From positions 36,843-100,842 of the forward strand of contig JABGUJ010000002.1 of assembly GCA_018646625.1 (NCBI GenBank): 64,000 bases of DNA, in the 5' to 3' direction. The translations under genes were made by a program, and so were the position numbers. The stretch comes from Candidatus Woesearchaeota archaeon. Lineage in GTDB: Archaea; Nanobdellota; Nanobdellia; Woesearchaeales; JABGUJ01. Below the pieces are notes generated by a model, which saw nothing but the letters and a program-made list of their open reading frames with translations, was not told where the DNA came from and searched no databases. This document shows positions 18,187 through 25,862 of this stretch, one piece after another. Position 1 is the stretch's first letter, and every line of letters begins with the position of its first letter.

Positions 18187-20760
18187 ATGGCTATTAGTGG
18201 TAATGGTGACACTGAAGACTTGGCTACGCCTCCGCCACCACCAACTCAAAAGAAAGGCTTTTTCTCATTCATGAAGCATTCTGACACGCCAGATAGCTCT
18301 AAGGATAAACAAAAGATTCTGAAAAAGAAAGAAGAGTTGTTAGATAAGCTTGCAAAGGCTATAGAAGATAAAAAAACCAAACTTGAGAAGCAAGAAGATG
18401 CTATTGATAAAAAGTTAGCAAAGCTTGAGAATAAAGAGAAAATCTACGTGGATAAGGGTGCTGAGAAAAAAGCAGAAAAACTTCTTAATGAAATTAACAA
18501 ATTTAAGGTTGAGCGAGATTCTATTGCTAGTGAGATTGCGATAAAAAAGAAAGAGTTGAATGATATTATCAAACATCCTGCGGTTAATGAGATTCATAAG
18601 GCTAAGAAAGAACTAGAGAATCTTAATAATAAAGTAACAAAGAAGGCTAAAGAACTTAATGAATACGAAGATAAACTTATTTCTAAATCAAGTTTGGTTG
18701 ATGAAAAAGAAAAAACCTTGAAAGAGACTGCAAAGAAAATTGAGAAAGCTACTAAGCATCTTCCTAAAAGTCATCATAAAATTTCTACTGACGTCGAGAA
18801 GCTGACGTCTGAGAAAAAAGAACTTGAACGAGAGATTAAGGAGCACAAAGAATCATTATTGCATATGCGTAAAGAGGCTAGCTTGTTAACTGAAGAGAAT
18901 AGTGAAACGCTAACTGAGTTTGAAGAATTACAGAAATCATTATCCGATAAACAAAAAATTATGACTCAAGTAGAATCTGAGCAAACTGCTAAAGAAACAG
19001 TATTGGCTGAGAAAGAACAACATATTCTGGCTAAAGAAGAGAACATTGGTAAGATTATTTCTGCTCTCGAGAACAGAGTTAAAAAGTTAGAAGAAAAAGA
19101 AAAAACCTTGATTGCTGAAGTCACTAGATTGGATGATAGAAAAGAAAGCATAAAAGATGAATTGTCTAAGAAATCTGAGTTACTACATGATATTGCAGTC
19201 GATACAGCTTCAGTTCAAAAAGATAATAAAGGTAAAGCTGAAGAATTGGAAAAACTAACAAAAGAAGTTGCTAATCGTCTTGGACTTATTGGTGATGTTG
19301 AGATACAACAACAAAAGCGTGCGGAATTCTTAGAAACTAAAGAGAAACTCATTCTCGAAAAAGAAAAAGAATTTGATAATATTGACGGTAAATTAGAGAA
19401 GAAGACTAGAGCATTAGAAGAAAAAGAAAAGAAATTACAATCTGAACTAGCTCTCTTAAAAGATAAACAAGAGAGTGTTAAGAAAGACATTGAGAAAAAA
19501 AGCTCATTGTTAGAGGAAATATCTAAAGATACGTTAGAACTTGAAAGAGTAAATAAAGATCGAGAAAAGGATTTGGCTGCAAAAGAGACAGATCTTGACG
19601 AGAAAGAAGATGTTTTAGCACACTTAGAATCTGAAAACTTGAGAAAAGAAAAGCTGTTGGCTGAGAAAGAAAAAGAAGTCACTAGCAAGATTAACGAAGT
19701 AAATGCGCGGAATCAAGATTTAGATGCGGAAGCTGAGAAAATAAGTAACCAGATAATAGAGTTAACTACTAAACTTCATACTTTAGAGAAAGCTACTTTT
19801 GATAAACAAGAAGAATTAGACAAACTAAAAGCAGATGAGTCACAAATACTATCAGTTCTAGATGAGAAAGAATCTGAGATCACTAAAGCGGTACAATTAT
19901 TAGAAGATGATAAAGAAATCTTGCTTGAGAAAGAAGATGAACTTATTAAAAGTATTAAAGAATTAGAATCTGACAAGAAACTCTTGTTGACTGAAGAAGA
20001 TAAGATTATTAAAAAGATAAAAAGACTAGAAGACGATCAGAAAAAGTTAAAACAAAGAGAAAAAGACTTTGCTAACCGACAATTTGGTATTCTGGAAAAA
20101 GTAAAGAAAGAGAAGACTGACGTTAATTTGAAGATTAAAACATTACGTGATAACGAGAAGGATTTGGTGAAAAGAGAGAAAGCATTAGCTAAAAAACAAG
20201 TTAGAATAGATAAAGCTAAAGAATTAAAGGAAGATATCAAAAAATTAAGATCATTGAAGAAAAAGTTGATTACTGATAAGGAAAAAGCGGTTGATGAAGT
20301 TGAAGCAATCGGTTCCAGAGCACTTGACTTATCGGAAGTTGAACAAAAAGAAACAAAGCTAGCACAAAGAGAACAAATGATGCTTCATAAGCAGAATAAA
20401 CTTGAGGCTTTGCAGAAAGAGATTGAAAGTGAACGATCTTTGATTCAACAACAAGAAGAAAGAGTTTCTGATAAAGCATTCCAAGAACAGGTTAGAGGCG
20501 AACTAAAACAATATTCTCATAGTGATAAAATTGAGAAAGAAATGATTAGTTCTGATGATGTTAGTAGCTATAAATTGTATGAGTTGATTGATAAAGCTCA
20601 AAAAGCATTAGGTGATAAAGATCTTACTTTGGCTAAAAAATTGTATGGCCATATTTCTTATGTATATGAAAGAATACAAGTTCCTGCAGCTGAAAAAAGG
20701 AAAGTGTATTATGAAGTTCTAGAATTAAAGACTGATATAGAGTTAGCAGCAATGGATTAA
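18187..20760 (+). CDS. very long cytoplasmic coiled-coil protein with small C-terminal helical domain
   Basis: An 857-residue protein. After a Pro-rich stretch (about 13-20) and an FFSFMKH segment, residues about 40-780 are almost uninterrupted Lys/Glu-rich heptads with repeated ALEEKEK, LLEKEDEL and ILEKVKKEK phrases. Residues about 788-857 form a compact helical end (YKLYELIDKAQKALGDKDLTLAKKLYGHI), a TPR/MIT-like hairpin seen at the ends of other DPANN coiled-coil proteins as far as I recall. There is no signal peptide, no Walker motif and no SMC head. At 1.5 A per residue the rod could be of order 100 nm. The start follows GGGGTGA (18173-18179); an ATG-TAG directly precedes it. A cytoskeletal or scaffold role is inferred. 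Confidence 0.8.
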   Translation: MAISGNGDTEDLATPPPPPTQKKGFFSFMKHSDTPDSSKDKQKILKKKEELLDKLAKAIEDKKTKLEKQEDAIDKKLAKLENKEKIYVDKGAEKKAEKLLNEINKFKVERDSIASEIAIKKKELNDIIKHPAVNEIHKAKKELENLNNKVTKKAKELNEYEDKLISKSSLVDEKEKTLKETAKKIEKATKHLPKSHHKISTDVEKLTSEKKELEREIKEHKESLLHMRKEASLLTEENSETLTEFEELQKSLSDKQKIMTQVESEQTAKETVLAEKEQHILAKEENIGKIISALENRVKKLEEKEKTLIAEVTRLDDRKESIKDELSKKSELLHDIAVDTASVQKDNKGKAEELEKLTKEVANRLGLIGDVEIQQQKRAEFLETKEKLILEKEKEFDNIDGKLEKKTRALEEKEKKLQSELALLKDKQESVKKDIEKKSSLLEEISKDTLELERVNKDREKDLAAKETDLDEKEDVLAHLESENLRKEKLLAEKEKEVTSKINEVNARNQDLDAEAEKISNQIIELTTKLHTLEKATFDKQEELDKLKADESQILSVLDEKESEITKAVQLLEDDKEILLEKEDELIKSIKELESDKKLLLTEEDKIIKKIKRLEDDQKKLKQREKDFANRQFGILEKVKKEKTDVNLKIKTLRDNEKDLVKREKALAKKQVRIDKAKELKEDIKKLRSLKKKLITDKEKAVDEVEAIGSRALDLSEVEQKETKLAQREQMMLHKQNKLEALQKEIESERSLIQQQEERVSDKAFQEQVRGELKQYSHSDKIEKEMISSDDVSSYKLYELIDKAQKALGDKDLTLAKKLYGHISYVYERIQVPAAEKRKVYYEVLELKTDIELAAMD

Positions 20761-20804
20761 AAAAATAAAATTAGTTCAGTGTAGTTTAACACTAAACTGT
20801 TTAC

Positions 20805-20933
20805 TTAGAAGAAAAAATCTCTGTGGTTTTCAGTCTTCTTGTAAGGTTTATTATCCCTACGAGCTTGAGACTTTTCAACAGAAATTACTTCAAAATATTT
20901 TGTATTTACCTTACTTGCAACTGTTCTAGCCAT
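20805..20933 (-). CDS. small basic protein, 42 residues
   Basis: The minus-strand frame from the ATG ending at 20933 to a TAA at 20805 gives 42 residues beginning MARTVASKVNTKYFEV and ending in HRDFFF. It is rich in Lys/Arg with alternating charged residues, has no Cys, and looks like a soluble RNA-binding or ribosome-associated peptide. A GGGG lies about 9-13 nt before the ATG, and a TATA-like ACTATATTG stands further upstream near 20981-20987. It fills most of an otherwise empty 300-nt gap. No family is recognised. Coding status rests on composition and signals only. Confidence 0.45.
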   Translation of the reverse strand: MARTVASKVNTKYFEVISVEKSQARRDNKPYKKTENHRDFFF

Positions 20934-21030
20934 TTTATAATTTTCCCCAACGCATCCCCTGACGGGCTAATAATGCGCAATATAGTAGGAAGGAGTGGTG
21001 GTATATATAATTATGTGATTTCAAAAGGCA

Positions 21031-21040
21031 TATTTAAATA
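21031..21040 (+). promoter_or_regulatory. TATA box before the 119-residue membrane protein gene
   Basis: TATTTAAATA lies 23-32 nt before the ATG at 21063. A second TATA-like TATATATAA lies at 21002-21010. Together with the small minus-strand gene this accounts for the 20761-21062 gap. Confidence 0.5.
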
Positions 21041-21062
21041 CTGAATTAATTGAATTTGGATT

Positions 21063-21422
21063 ATGCTTGAGATATATATCCATATCCTAGGTTTTCTGCT
21101 GTTTTCAGCGGTTTGTGTAGGTTCATTGATGTTTATTCTGTATGCTTTTGATGCTAAGAAACAATTAATTGCATTTTCTATCATTGTTGGCTTCATATAC
21201 TCTCTAGGGGCTCATATATTCAAATTTCTCCAGTTAGATATTGTTTTTCTAAGGATTATGTCTTATTATTTTCTACTCATTATAGTGCCTTATTTCGCCA
21301 TTAAGCTGTTTTATGATGAAAGTTGGATGAGAGCTGGAGCAATGACACTTATTTGGCACATAACTAACCTTTTATTGACATTTCTAGTTAATCATTTATT
21401 CTTGTTCTTGTATTACTTATAA
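21063..21422 (+). CDS. small polytopic membrane protein of unknown function
   Basis: A 119-residue protein with about four hydrophobic helices and few charged residues (the exceptions are DAKK near residue 31 and YDESWMR near residue 82). It has its own TATA box with near-leaderless spacing. No family is recognised. It stands alone between the coiled-coil gene and a nuclease gene, with no sign of an operon. Confidence 0.6.
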   Translation: MLEIYIHILGFLLFSAVCVGSLMFILYAFDAKKQLIAFSIIVGFIYSLGAHIFKFLQLDIVFLRIMSYYFLLIIVPYFAIKLFYDESWMRAGAMTLIWHITNLLLTFLVNHLFLFLYYL

Positions 21423-21497
21423 AGGATATATAAAGGGACTATGAGATTTCTTCAAAAGATTTAAAAACTAAGCGCCCCTATAGCATATTTGGTAAGC

Positions 21498-22889
21498 ATG
21501 ATAGTTGGCGGGGACTTTTACGACTATGCACAGTGCCCTTGTAGGGTATTTCTTAATAAACACGGTGATCAAGCTAAGAGAACTGCTGTTTCAGATCTAA
21601 TTCTTAAGCTAAAACAAGACAGTGTACTTCATAAAAAAGATGTAATTAAAGATATGAAATATGCTGAAGTTGTGTTTAAAGATCTAGAAGAAGGCTTTAA
21701 GATGACATATTATCTGATGTCTACTGGCGTTCCTTTGATATATAATCCAGTATTAAAGTATGAAGAGTTCTTGGGTAGACCTGATTTATTGGTTAAAATG
21801 AAAGGTAAATCCAGATTTGGAAGCCATCATTATGTTCCTTGTTCTATCAAGATTGGAAAAAAACTGAAAGAAGAATACAAATTTCATTTAATGTACTATA
21901 GTTATTTACTCTCAATAATTCAAGGTGTTTATCCATCTACTGCATCTATCATTAATGCAGAAAAGAAAGATATCGCATTCAAGACAAATGAAGATAAGAA
22001 AAAGTTCGAAAAAGTAGTTGAACACATGAAAAGTATTTGCTTGGATAAAGAAAAAGTTGAACCTTCTTTAATCTCAGAATGTAAAGAATGTGTTTGGCAA
22101 AAACATTGCCTTGAACAGTTGAAAAAGAAAAAAGATTTATCTCTTGTTTATGGGCTGGGTACGGAAGATAGAGTGCTGCTTGAGAAAAGAGATGTTAAGA
22201 ATATTAAAGATCTTTCAAAGATTGATGTTCCAAGAGTTGGTAAATTAAAAGGATTTAATGAAAAAAAGTTGAAACAATGGGCTTTACAAGCAAAAAGCTT
22301 GTTAACTGATGAACCTATTGTTCTAAAAGAAGTTGAGTTTAACAAAGCAGAGACTGAAGTCTTCTTTGACATAGAGTGTGATTCTTCTCAGGGTGTTAAT
22401 TATTTATTTGGAGCACTAGTTAGAGAGAAAGGTAAACGTGCAAAGTATATGGAGTTTTGGTCAGACAATGCTGAACAAGAAGAAGAGAAGTTTAGAGAGT
22501 TTTGTAAGTTTATTGATGGCTTAAAAAGAATTAAGATATATCATTATTCTACTTTTGAGAGAACTATGTTGAAAAAATTGTTGAAGAAATATAAGATATC
22601 TAAGAAAATATCTGAGAAGATAACCAAGAATCTTGTCGATCTATTTCCGTTAGTTACGAAATCTGTTGTATTGCCCGTTAGTTCTTACACTCTGAAGGAT
22701 ATAGCTGACTTTATGGGTTTTGAATGGAAGAATGAAAAATCATCAGGTGGTCAGAGTGTTTATTGGTATTCTCTTTGGCAAGAAGAAAATGATGAGAAGT
22801 ACAAAAAATTATTGTTAGAATACAATATGAATGATTGTGAAGCACTTAAGGATATTAAAGAGTGGCTTGAGAAACAGAAATTAAACTAA
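21498..22889 (+). CDS. TM0106-type RecB-like nuclease with HhH and RNase H-like (DEDD) domains
   Basis: A 463-residue protein with the TM0106-family domain order. The N-terminal part holds Cys13/Cys15 (AQCPCRVFL), a PD-(D/E)XK-like core (FLGRPDLLV, then YVPCSIKIGKK), and a Cys cluster ECKECVWQKHC (about 197-207) suited to an Fe-S cluster. A helix-hairpin-helix region (KNIKDLSKIDVPRVGKL) follows. The C-terminal half is an RNase H-fold exonuclease: FFDIECD (about 288-294), HYSTFERTML, and YNMNDCEAL near residue 441. In the nuclease core the second acidic residue, usually D or E before x-K, is Ser (C-S-I-K), so that active site may be weak. The start is the ATG at 21498. The role is likely DNA repair or processing. 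Confidence 0.82.
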   Translation: MIVGGDFYDYAQCPCRVFLNKHGDQAKRTAVSDLILKLKQDSVLHKKDVIKDMKYAEVVFKDLEEGFKMTYYLMSTGVPLIYNPVLKYEEFLGRPDLLVKMKGKSRFGSHHYVPCSIKIGKKLKEEYKFHLMYYSYLLSIIQGVYPSTASIINAEKKDIAFKTNEDKKKFEKVVEHMKSICLDKEKVEPSLISECKECVWQKHCLEQLKKKKDLSLVYGLGTEDRVLLEKRDVKNIKDLSKIDVPRVGKLKGFNEKKLKQWALQAKSLLTDEPIVLKEVEFNKAETEVFFDIECDSSQGVNYLFGALVREKGKRAKYMEFWSDNAEQEEEKFREFCKFIDGLKRIKIYHYSTFERTMLKKLLKKYKISKKISEKITKNLVDLFPLVTKSVVLPVSSYTLKDIADFMGFEWKNEKSSGGQSVYWYSLWQEENDEKYKKLLLEYNMNDCEALKDIKEWLEKQKLN

Positions 22890-22891
22890 TT

Positions 22892-23473
22892 CTATTTGAT
22901 CAGTTGTTTGGCTTCAGATGCTAAGAACATAATTAATCCTAGTGCTACCAGGCCAGATGAAATAAAAATTCTAGTCATTTCTGAAATCAGATGACAAATA
23001 GTATTTGGACTGCATCCTTTGTCTATTAGTACTTCTGCAAATAACATTAGAAATGATGCGAGAATGAAGATGGCTGCAGATGATTTCACAAATATGGTCG
23101 TACTTTCCATTCTTAATGTCAAGTAAGAAACTACAATCACCACTATACTCATGATAACTGGCAGTAATCCTGATAATTGGAGTATTTTTACATTTGATCC
23201 TATTAACAGTTTACTCATTTGTGGGAAAGTCGTAAAGAATATTGCAAAACATAATAATAATATTCCTACGAGTAAAAACCGGCTGTTATCTTCATTATTC
23301 TCAATAAAGAATGCGAATATTAGTATTATGAAAGATACTGCAAACATGGCAGATATAATGTGTACCATCATACCCCAGTACTGTGTGAGGTCTATGAACA
23401 TATGATATACATTTGCAAGAAGTACAAGAAATATTGATACCTTCGCTAGATTCTTTATGATCTCTGTGCTCAT
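22892..23473 (-). CDS. six-helix membrane protein of unknown function
   Basis: A 193-residue, very hydrophobic protein with about six membrane helices; two Cys (near GCSPNTICH, about 154-162) lie in a loop. It converges on the nuclease gene with a 2-nt gap, so no terminator region is available between them. No family is recognised. Confidence 0.65.
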   Translation of the reverse strand: MSTEIIKNLAKVSIFLVLLANVYHMFIDLTQYWGMMVHIISAMFAVSFIILIFAFFIENNEDNSRFLLVGILLLCFAIFFTTFPQMSKLLIGSNVKILQLSGLLPVIMSIVVIVVSYLTLRMESTTIFVKSSAAIFILASFLMLFAEVLIDKGCSPNTICHLISEMTRIFISSGLVALGLIMFLASEAKQLIK

Positions 23474-23565
23474 GATTATTATTCTGCTAGTTCGCTTTTA
23501 ATAGTTTTCGAAAAGATTAGCAAGATTTAATAGTTTGATATAGATTATTTCATCTAGGTGATAAT

Positions 23566-23757
23566 ATGGAATATGAGTTTCTTTCAATTTTGATCATAGT
23601 GTTGTTAGGACTTTGGAGTTTGCCTTGGAAAGGGGTGGCTTTATGGAAATCTGCAAGGAATAAGCAGAAAGTGTGGTTTGTTGTGCTATTCTTGGTTAAT
23701 TCTTTAGCAATTCTTGAGATTATCTATCTTGTACGGTTCCAAAAGAAAAAGCGATAG
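23566..23757 (+). CDS. DUF5652-like small membrane protein
   Basis: A 63-residue protein with two membrane helices joined by the short motif LPWKGVALWKSARNKQK, and a basic tail. The WxLPWKGxALWxAARxxxKxWFxxL pattern is the one I associate with the DUF5652 family of small proteins from DPANN archaea and candidate bacteria. The function is not known. AGGTGA precedes the ATG (23554-23560). It stands alone. Confidence 0.72.
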   Translation: MEYEFLSILIIVLLGLWSLPWKGVALWKSARNKQKVWFVVLFLVNSLAILEIIYLVRFQKKKR

Positions 23758-23797
23758 TTGCATAAGATTTATTAACTATTGAGATCATTTGCCACTT

Positions 23798-24364
23798 ATG
23801 GAGGAACAAGCACATCAATATACTATGAGGCATCACGGGCCTGGTACTTTTATGAGATTTCCTCATACCAGATATGCCAGAACTGGAACTCAGGATGGTG
23901 ATCTTGAAAGTGCAGTCGAAACTCCTGATTCTGATATTAATCTTCATCTGATGATTGCAGAACAGATTGGACTTAGTAGAATAGGTGATGGTGCAGGACT
24001 GTTTGATATTTTTTCACCGATGGCATCTTCAACTCATGCTTTAGTTTATTCTATTTCTGTTTACAGAGATCACCCGATGGACTGGTGGGGTCCACGTCTT
24101 GCTCATAGAGTTGGAATGTTGGATCGAAAGCAATGCAGTGCTGTCGGTGGAATGATAATAAAACCTGGTGATTTTATTGGCGTAACTAGGGCAAGTCAAT
24201 ATGGAGATGTTGTGACGCATTTGTTAAATAATGATTTTGCAGGCGCCGTTTCACCAATTAATATACATACTTATGATGAACCTGAAGAAATTGTAACTCA
24301 ACGTGTTGTTGATAGAGCATTAGACTCACTAGTGGAATCAGGTGCTTGTTTAAGACTTGGTTGA
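23798..24364 (+). CDS. soluble protein of unknown function, 188 residues
   Basis: A 188-residue soluble protein rich in His, Arg and Asp, with no signal peptide and no recognised motif. The start is set at the ATG 23798 rather than a TTG nine bases earlier because a TATA (GATTTATTAAC) lies about 25-30 nt upstream. The middle (STHALVYSISVYRDHPMDWWGPRLAHR) and the end (DRALDSLVESGACLRL) look like a folded alpha/beta protein. Its last 67 bases overlap a convergent membrane-protein gene. Confidence 0.6.
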   Translation: MEEQAHQYTMRHHGPGTFMRFPHTRYARTGTQDGDLESAVETPDSDINLHLMIAEQIGLSRIGDGAGLFDIFSPMASSTHALVYSISVYRDHPMDWWGPRLAHRVGMLDRKQCSAVGGMIIKPGDFIGVTRASQYGDVVTHLLNNDFAGAVSPINIHTYDEPEEIVTQRVVDRALDSLVESGACLRLG

Positions 24365-24591
24365 TTTTTTTTTCTGTATACTGCGAAGTAATATATCATA
24401 GCAATTAAGCCAAGACCATAACCTGAGATGAAGAATATTACGAAGAGAATTATCCATTCCATCAATCCTTTCTTACATGCATCTATTAACATGTAAATTC
24501 CAAATAAATATGATGCAACTAATGTAGTTATTAACAAGATTACAAGAATGACGATTAATACAATAAGTATTGATCCCTCCGAGTATATCAT
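24298..24591 (-). CDS. small membrane protein with two helices
   Basis: A 97-residue protein with two membrane helices (about 8-35 and 45-70), followed by a polar tail. It overlaps the HAD gene upstream by 4 nt, indicating one operon with it, and runs 67 nt into the convergent gene. No family is recognised. Confidence 0.6.
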   Translation of the reverse strand: MIYSEGSILIVLIVILVILLITTLVASYLFGIYMLIDACKKGLMEWIILFVIFFISGYGLGLIAMIYYFAVYRKKNQPSLKQAPDSTSESNALSTTR

Positions 24592-25268
24592 TTTAATATT
24601 TTTGTGAGTTCACTAATGTCATTAATAATATGATCTGCTTTAACATTCAACTTCTTTGTTTTATTATATTGCTCATAGCCGTATAATGCAAAACATGTTT
24701 GCATTCCTAGTTTTCTTGCACCGCCAACATCTTTAGCAGGTTGATCTCCCACCATCATTACTTCTTCAGGTTTTAATTTAAGTTCTTTTAGAGCTTTTTC
24801 AAAAGGTATTCTTGATGGCTTTCTTTCTTTAACATCTCCAAATGCCACAACTAAGTCAAAGAAATGATCTAACTTTAATTCTACCAATCTAATCCAAGCT
24901 TTTAGTCTTGGAGCATCAGATACTATTGCAAGTTTGTATCCTCTTTCTCTTAGTTTAATTAAAGTAGGAATTACATTAGGGTAAGGTTCAATAAGAGATA
25001 TCTGTGCTTTTCTATATGCGATGATACCTGCCGCCAATATTCTGTAATCTATTTTTTTGTTTATTACTTTAAGAAAATCTTCAAAGACGTGCTTATATTC
25101 CATACCGTGTTTATCATATATCTTGTAAAGAACCTTTTTTGCTTTATCTGCGGAGACTGGTAGACCCGCTCCAATCATTGCAAAAACTGCTGCTGAGATA
25201 CAATCGTGTTTCATACGAAGAAAGTCCATTAATGTGTTGTCTAAATCGAATAATATTGCTTTTACCAT
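24588..25268 (-). CDS. HAD-superfamily hydrolase
   Basis: A 226-residue HAD phosphatase with the four motifs in order: FDLDNTLMD (D8 nucleophile, D10 acid/base), SDAPRL with S of motif II near 117, a Lys in the ERKPSRIPF region (motif III), and MMVGDQPAKDVGGARK (motif IV). It has a helical cap between motifs I and II, as in the TIGR02253 group. The substrate is unknown; a small phosphometabolite is likely. It is coupled by a 4-nt overlap to the membrane protein gene downstream. Confidence 0.87.
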   Translation of the reverse strand: MVKAILFDLDNTLMDFLRMKHDCISAAVFAMIGAGLPVSADKAKKVLYKIYDKHGMEYKHVFEDFLKVINKKIDYRILAAGIIAYRKAQISLIEPYPNVIPTLIKLRERGYKLAIVSDAPRLKAWIRLVELKLDHFFDLVVAFGDVKERKPSRIPFEKALKELKLKPEEVMMVGDQPAKDVGGARKLGMQTCFALYGYEQYNKTKKLNVKADHIINDISELTKILK

Positions 25269-25364
25269 ATGAATTTGAGGGTTTAAGCGATATTTAAGTG
25301 TTTTGATGGTTTTGAGAAAATTTATAAATAATTGCTTAAATTCTTGATGTTAGGTGGAACTAAG

Positions 25365-25826
25365 ATGGTTGATTACGATACATTAAATTCATATGTTGAT
25401 AGAACTAGTGAAGCGATTGAGCTTGCTAGAATTAGACTCGATCAGAGTCCTGCAGTGTATAGAGTCGCATTAGGCGCAATTGAGCAACTCAAAAGTATGA
25501 TTGTAAAGGCGCATCATGATACTTTAGATGTAGTTCCTGATATGGATCTGGCAGACCTTTTTACAGGGGATGTGTCTGACTATGCGCAGGCTTATGCTGT
25601 AGCTGAAGGGTATATTCTTAAAAGAATGGGTATGGTGGAATCTGTTGGTCCCGGTATTGGTGGCGTGCATCAAGTTCTTGCAGATGTAACTAGATTTAGA
25701 TCGGATGGTAGACCGAATACAGTAGCATGTCAAGCTTTGGGAATTAGACTTGCAGAGTCTCCGGATGTCGCACTAGTTGATAGGGTTTTGAAAGAAACTT
25801 TTGAGATGGCTGTGCGAAAAGCGTAA
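25365..25826 (+). CDS. soluble protein of unknown function, 153 residues
   Basis: A 153-residue, mostly helical protein without membrane segments, Cys clusters or recognised motifs. The TAGGTGG at 25351-25357 sets the ATG 25365 as start, and a TATA (TTTATAAAT) lies near 25320-25328. It is followed 36 nt later by the ABC exporter gene. No function can be proposed. Confidence 0.6.
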   Translation: MVDYDTLNSYVDRTSEAIELARIRLDQSPAVYRVALGAIEQLKSMIVKAHHDTLDVVPDMDLADLFTGDVSDYAQAYAVAEGYILKRMGMVESVGPGIGGVHQVLADVTRFRSDGRPNTVACQALGIRLAESPDVALVDRVLKETFEMAVRKA

Positions 25827-25862
25827 GGAACTTTTTTATATTAATTCTTTATTTCTATTTAT

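Noticed and set aside
20823..21044. Plus-strand frame over the 300-nt gap after the coiled-coil gene.
   Set aside because: Unusual residue content and poor start; the minus-strand 42-residue frame is a better explanation.
23720..23947. Open minus-strand frame overlapping the 188-residue gene's start.
   Set aside because: No start signals and no protein-like composition; it lies opposite a gene with a good TATA box.
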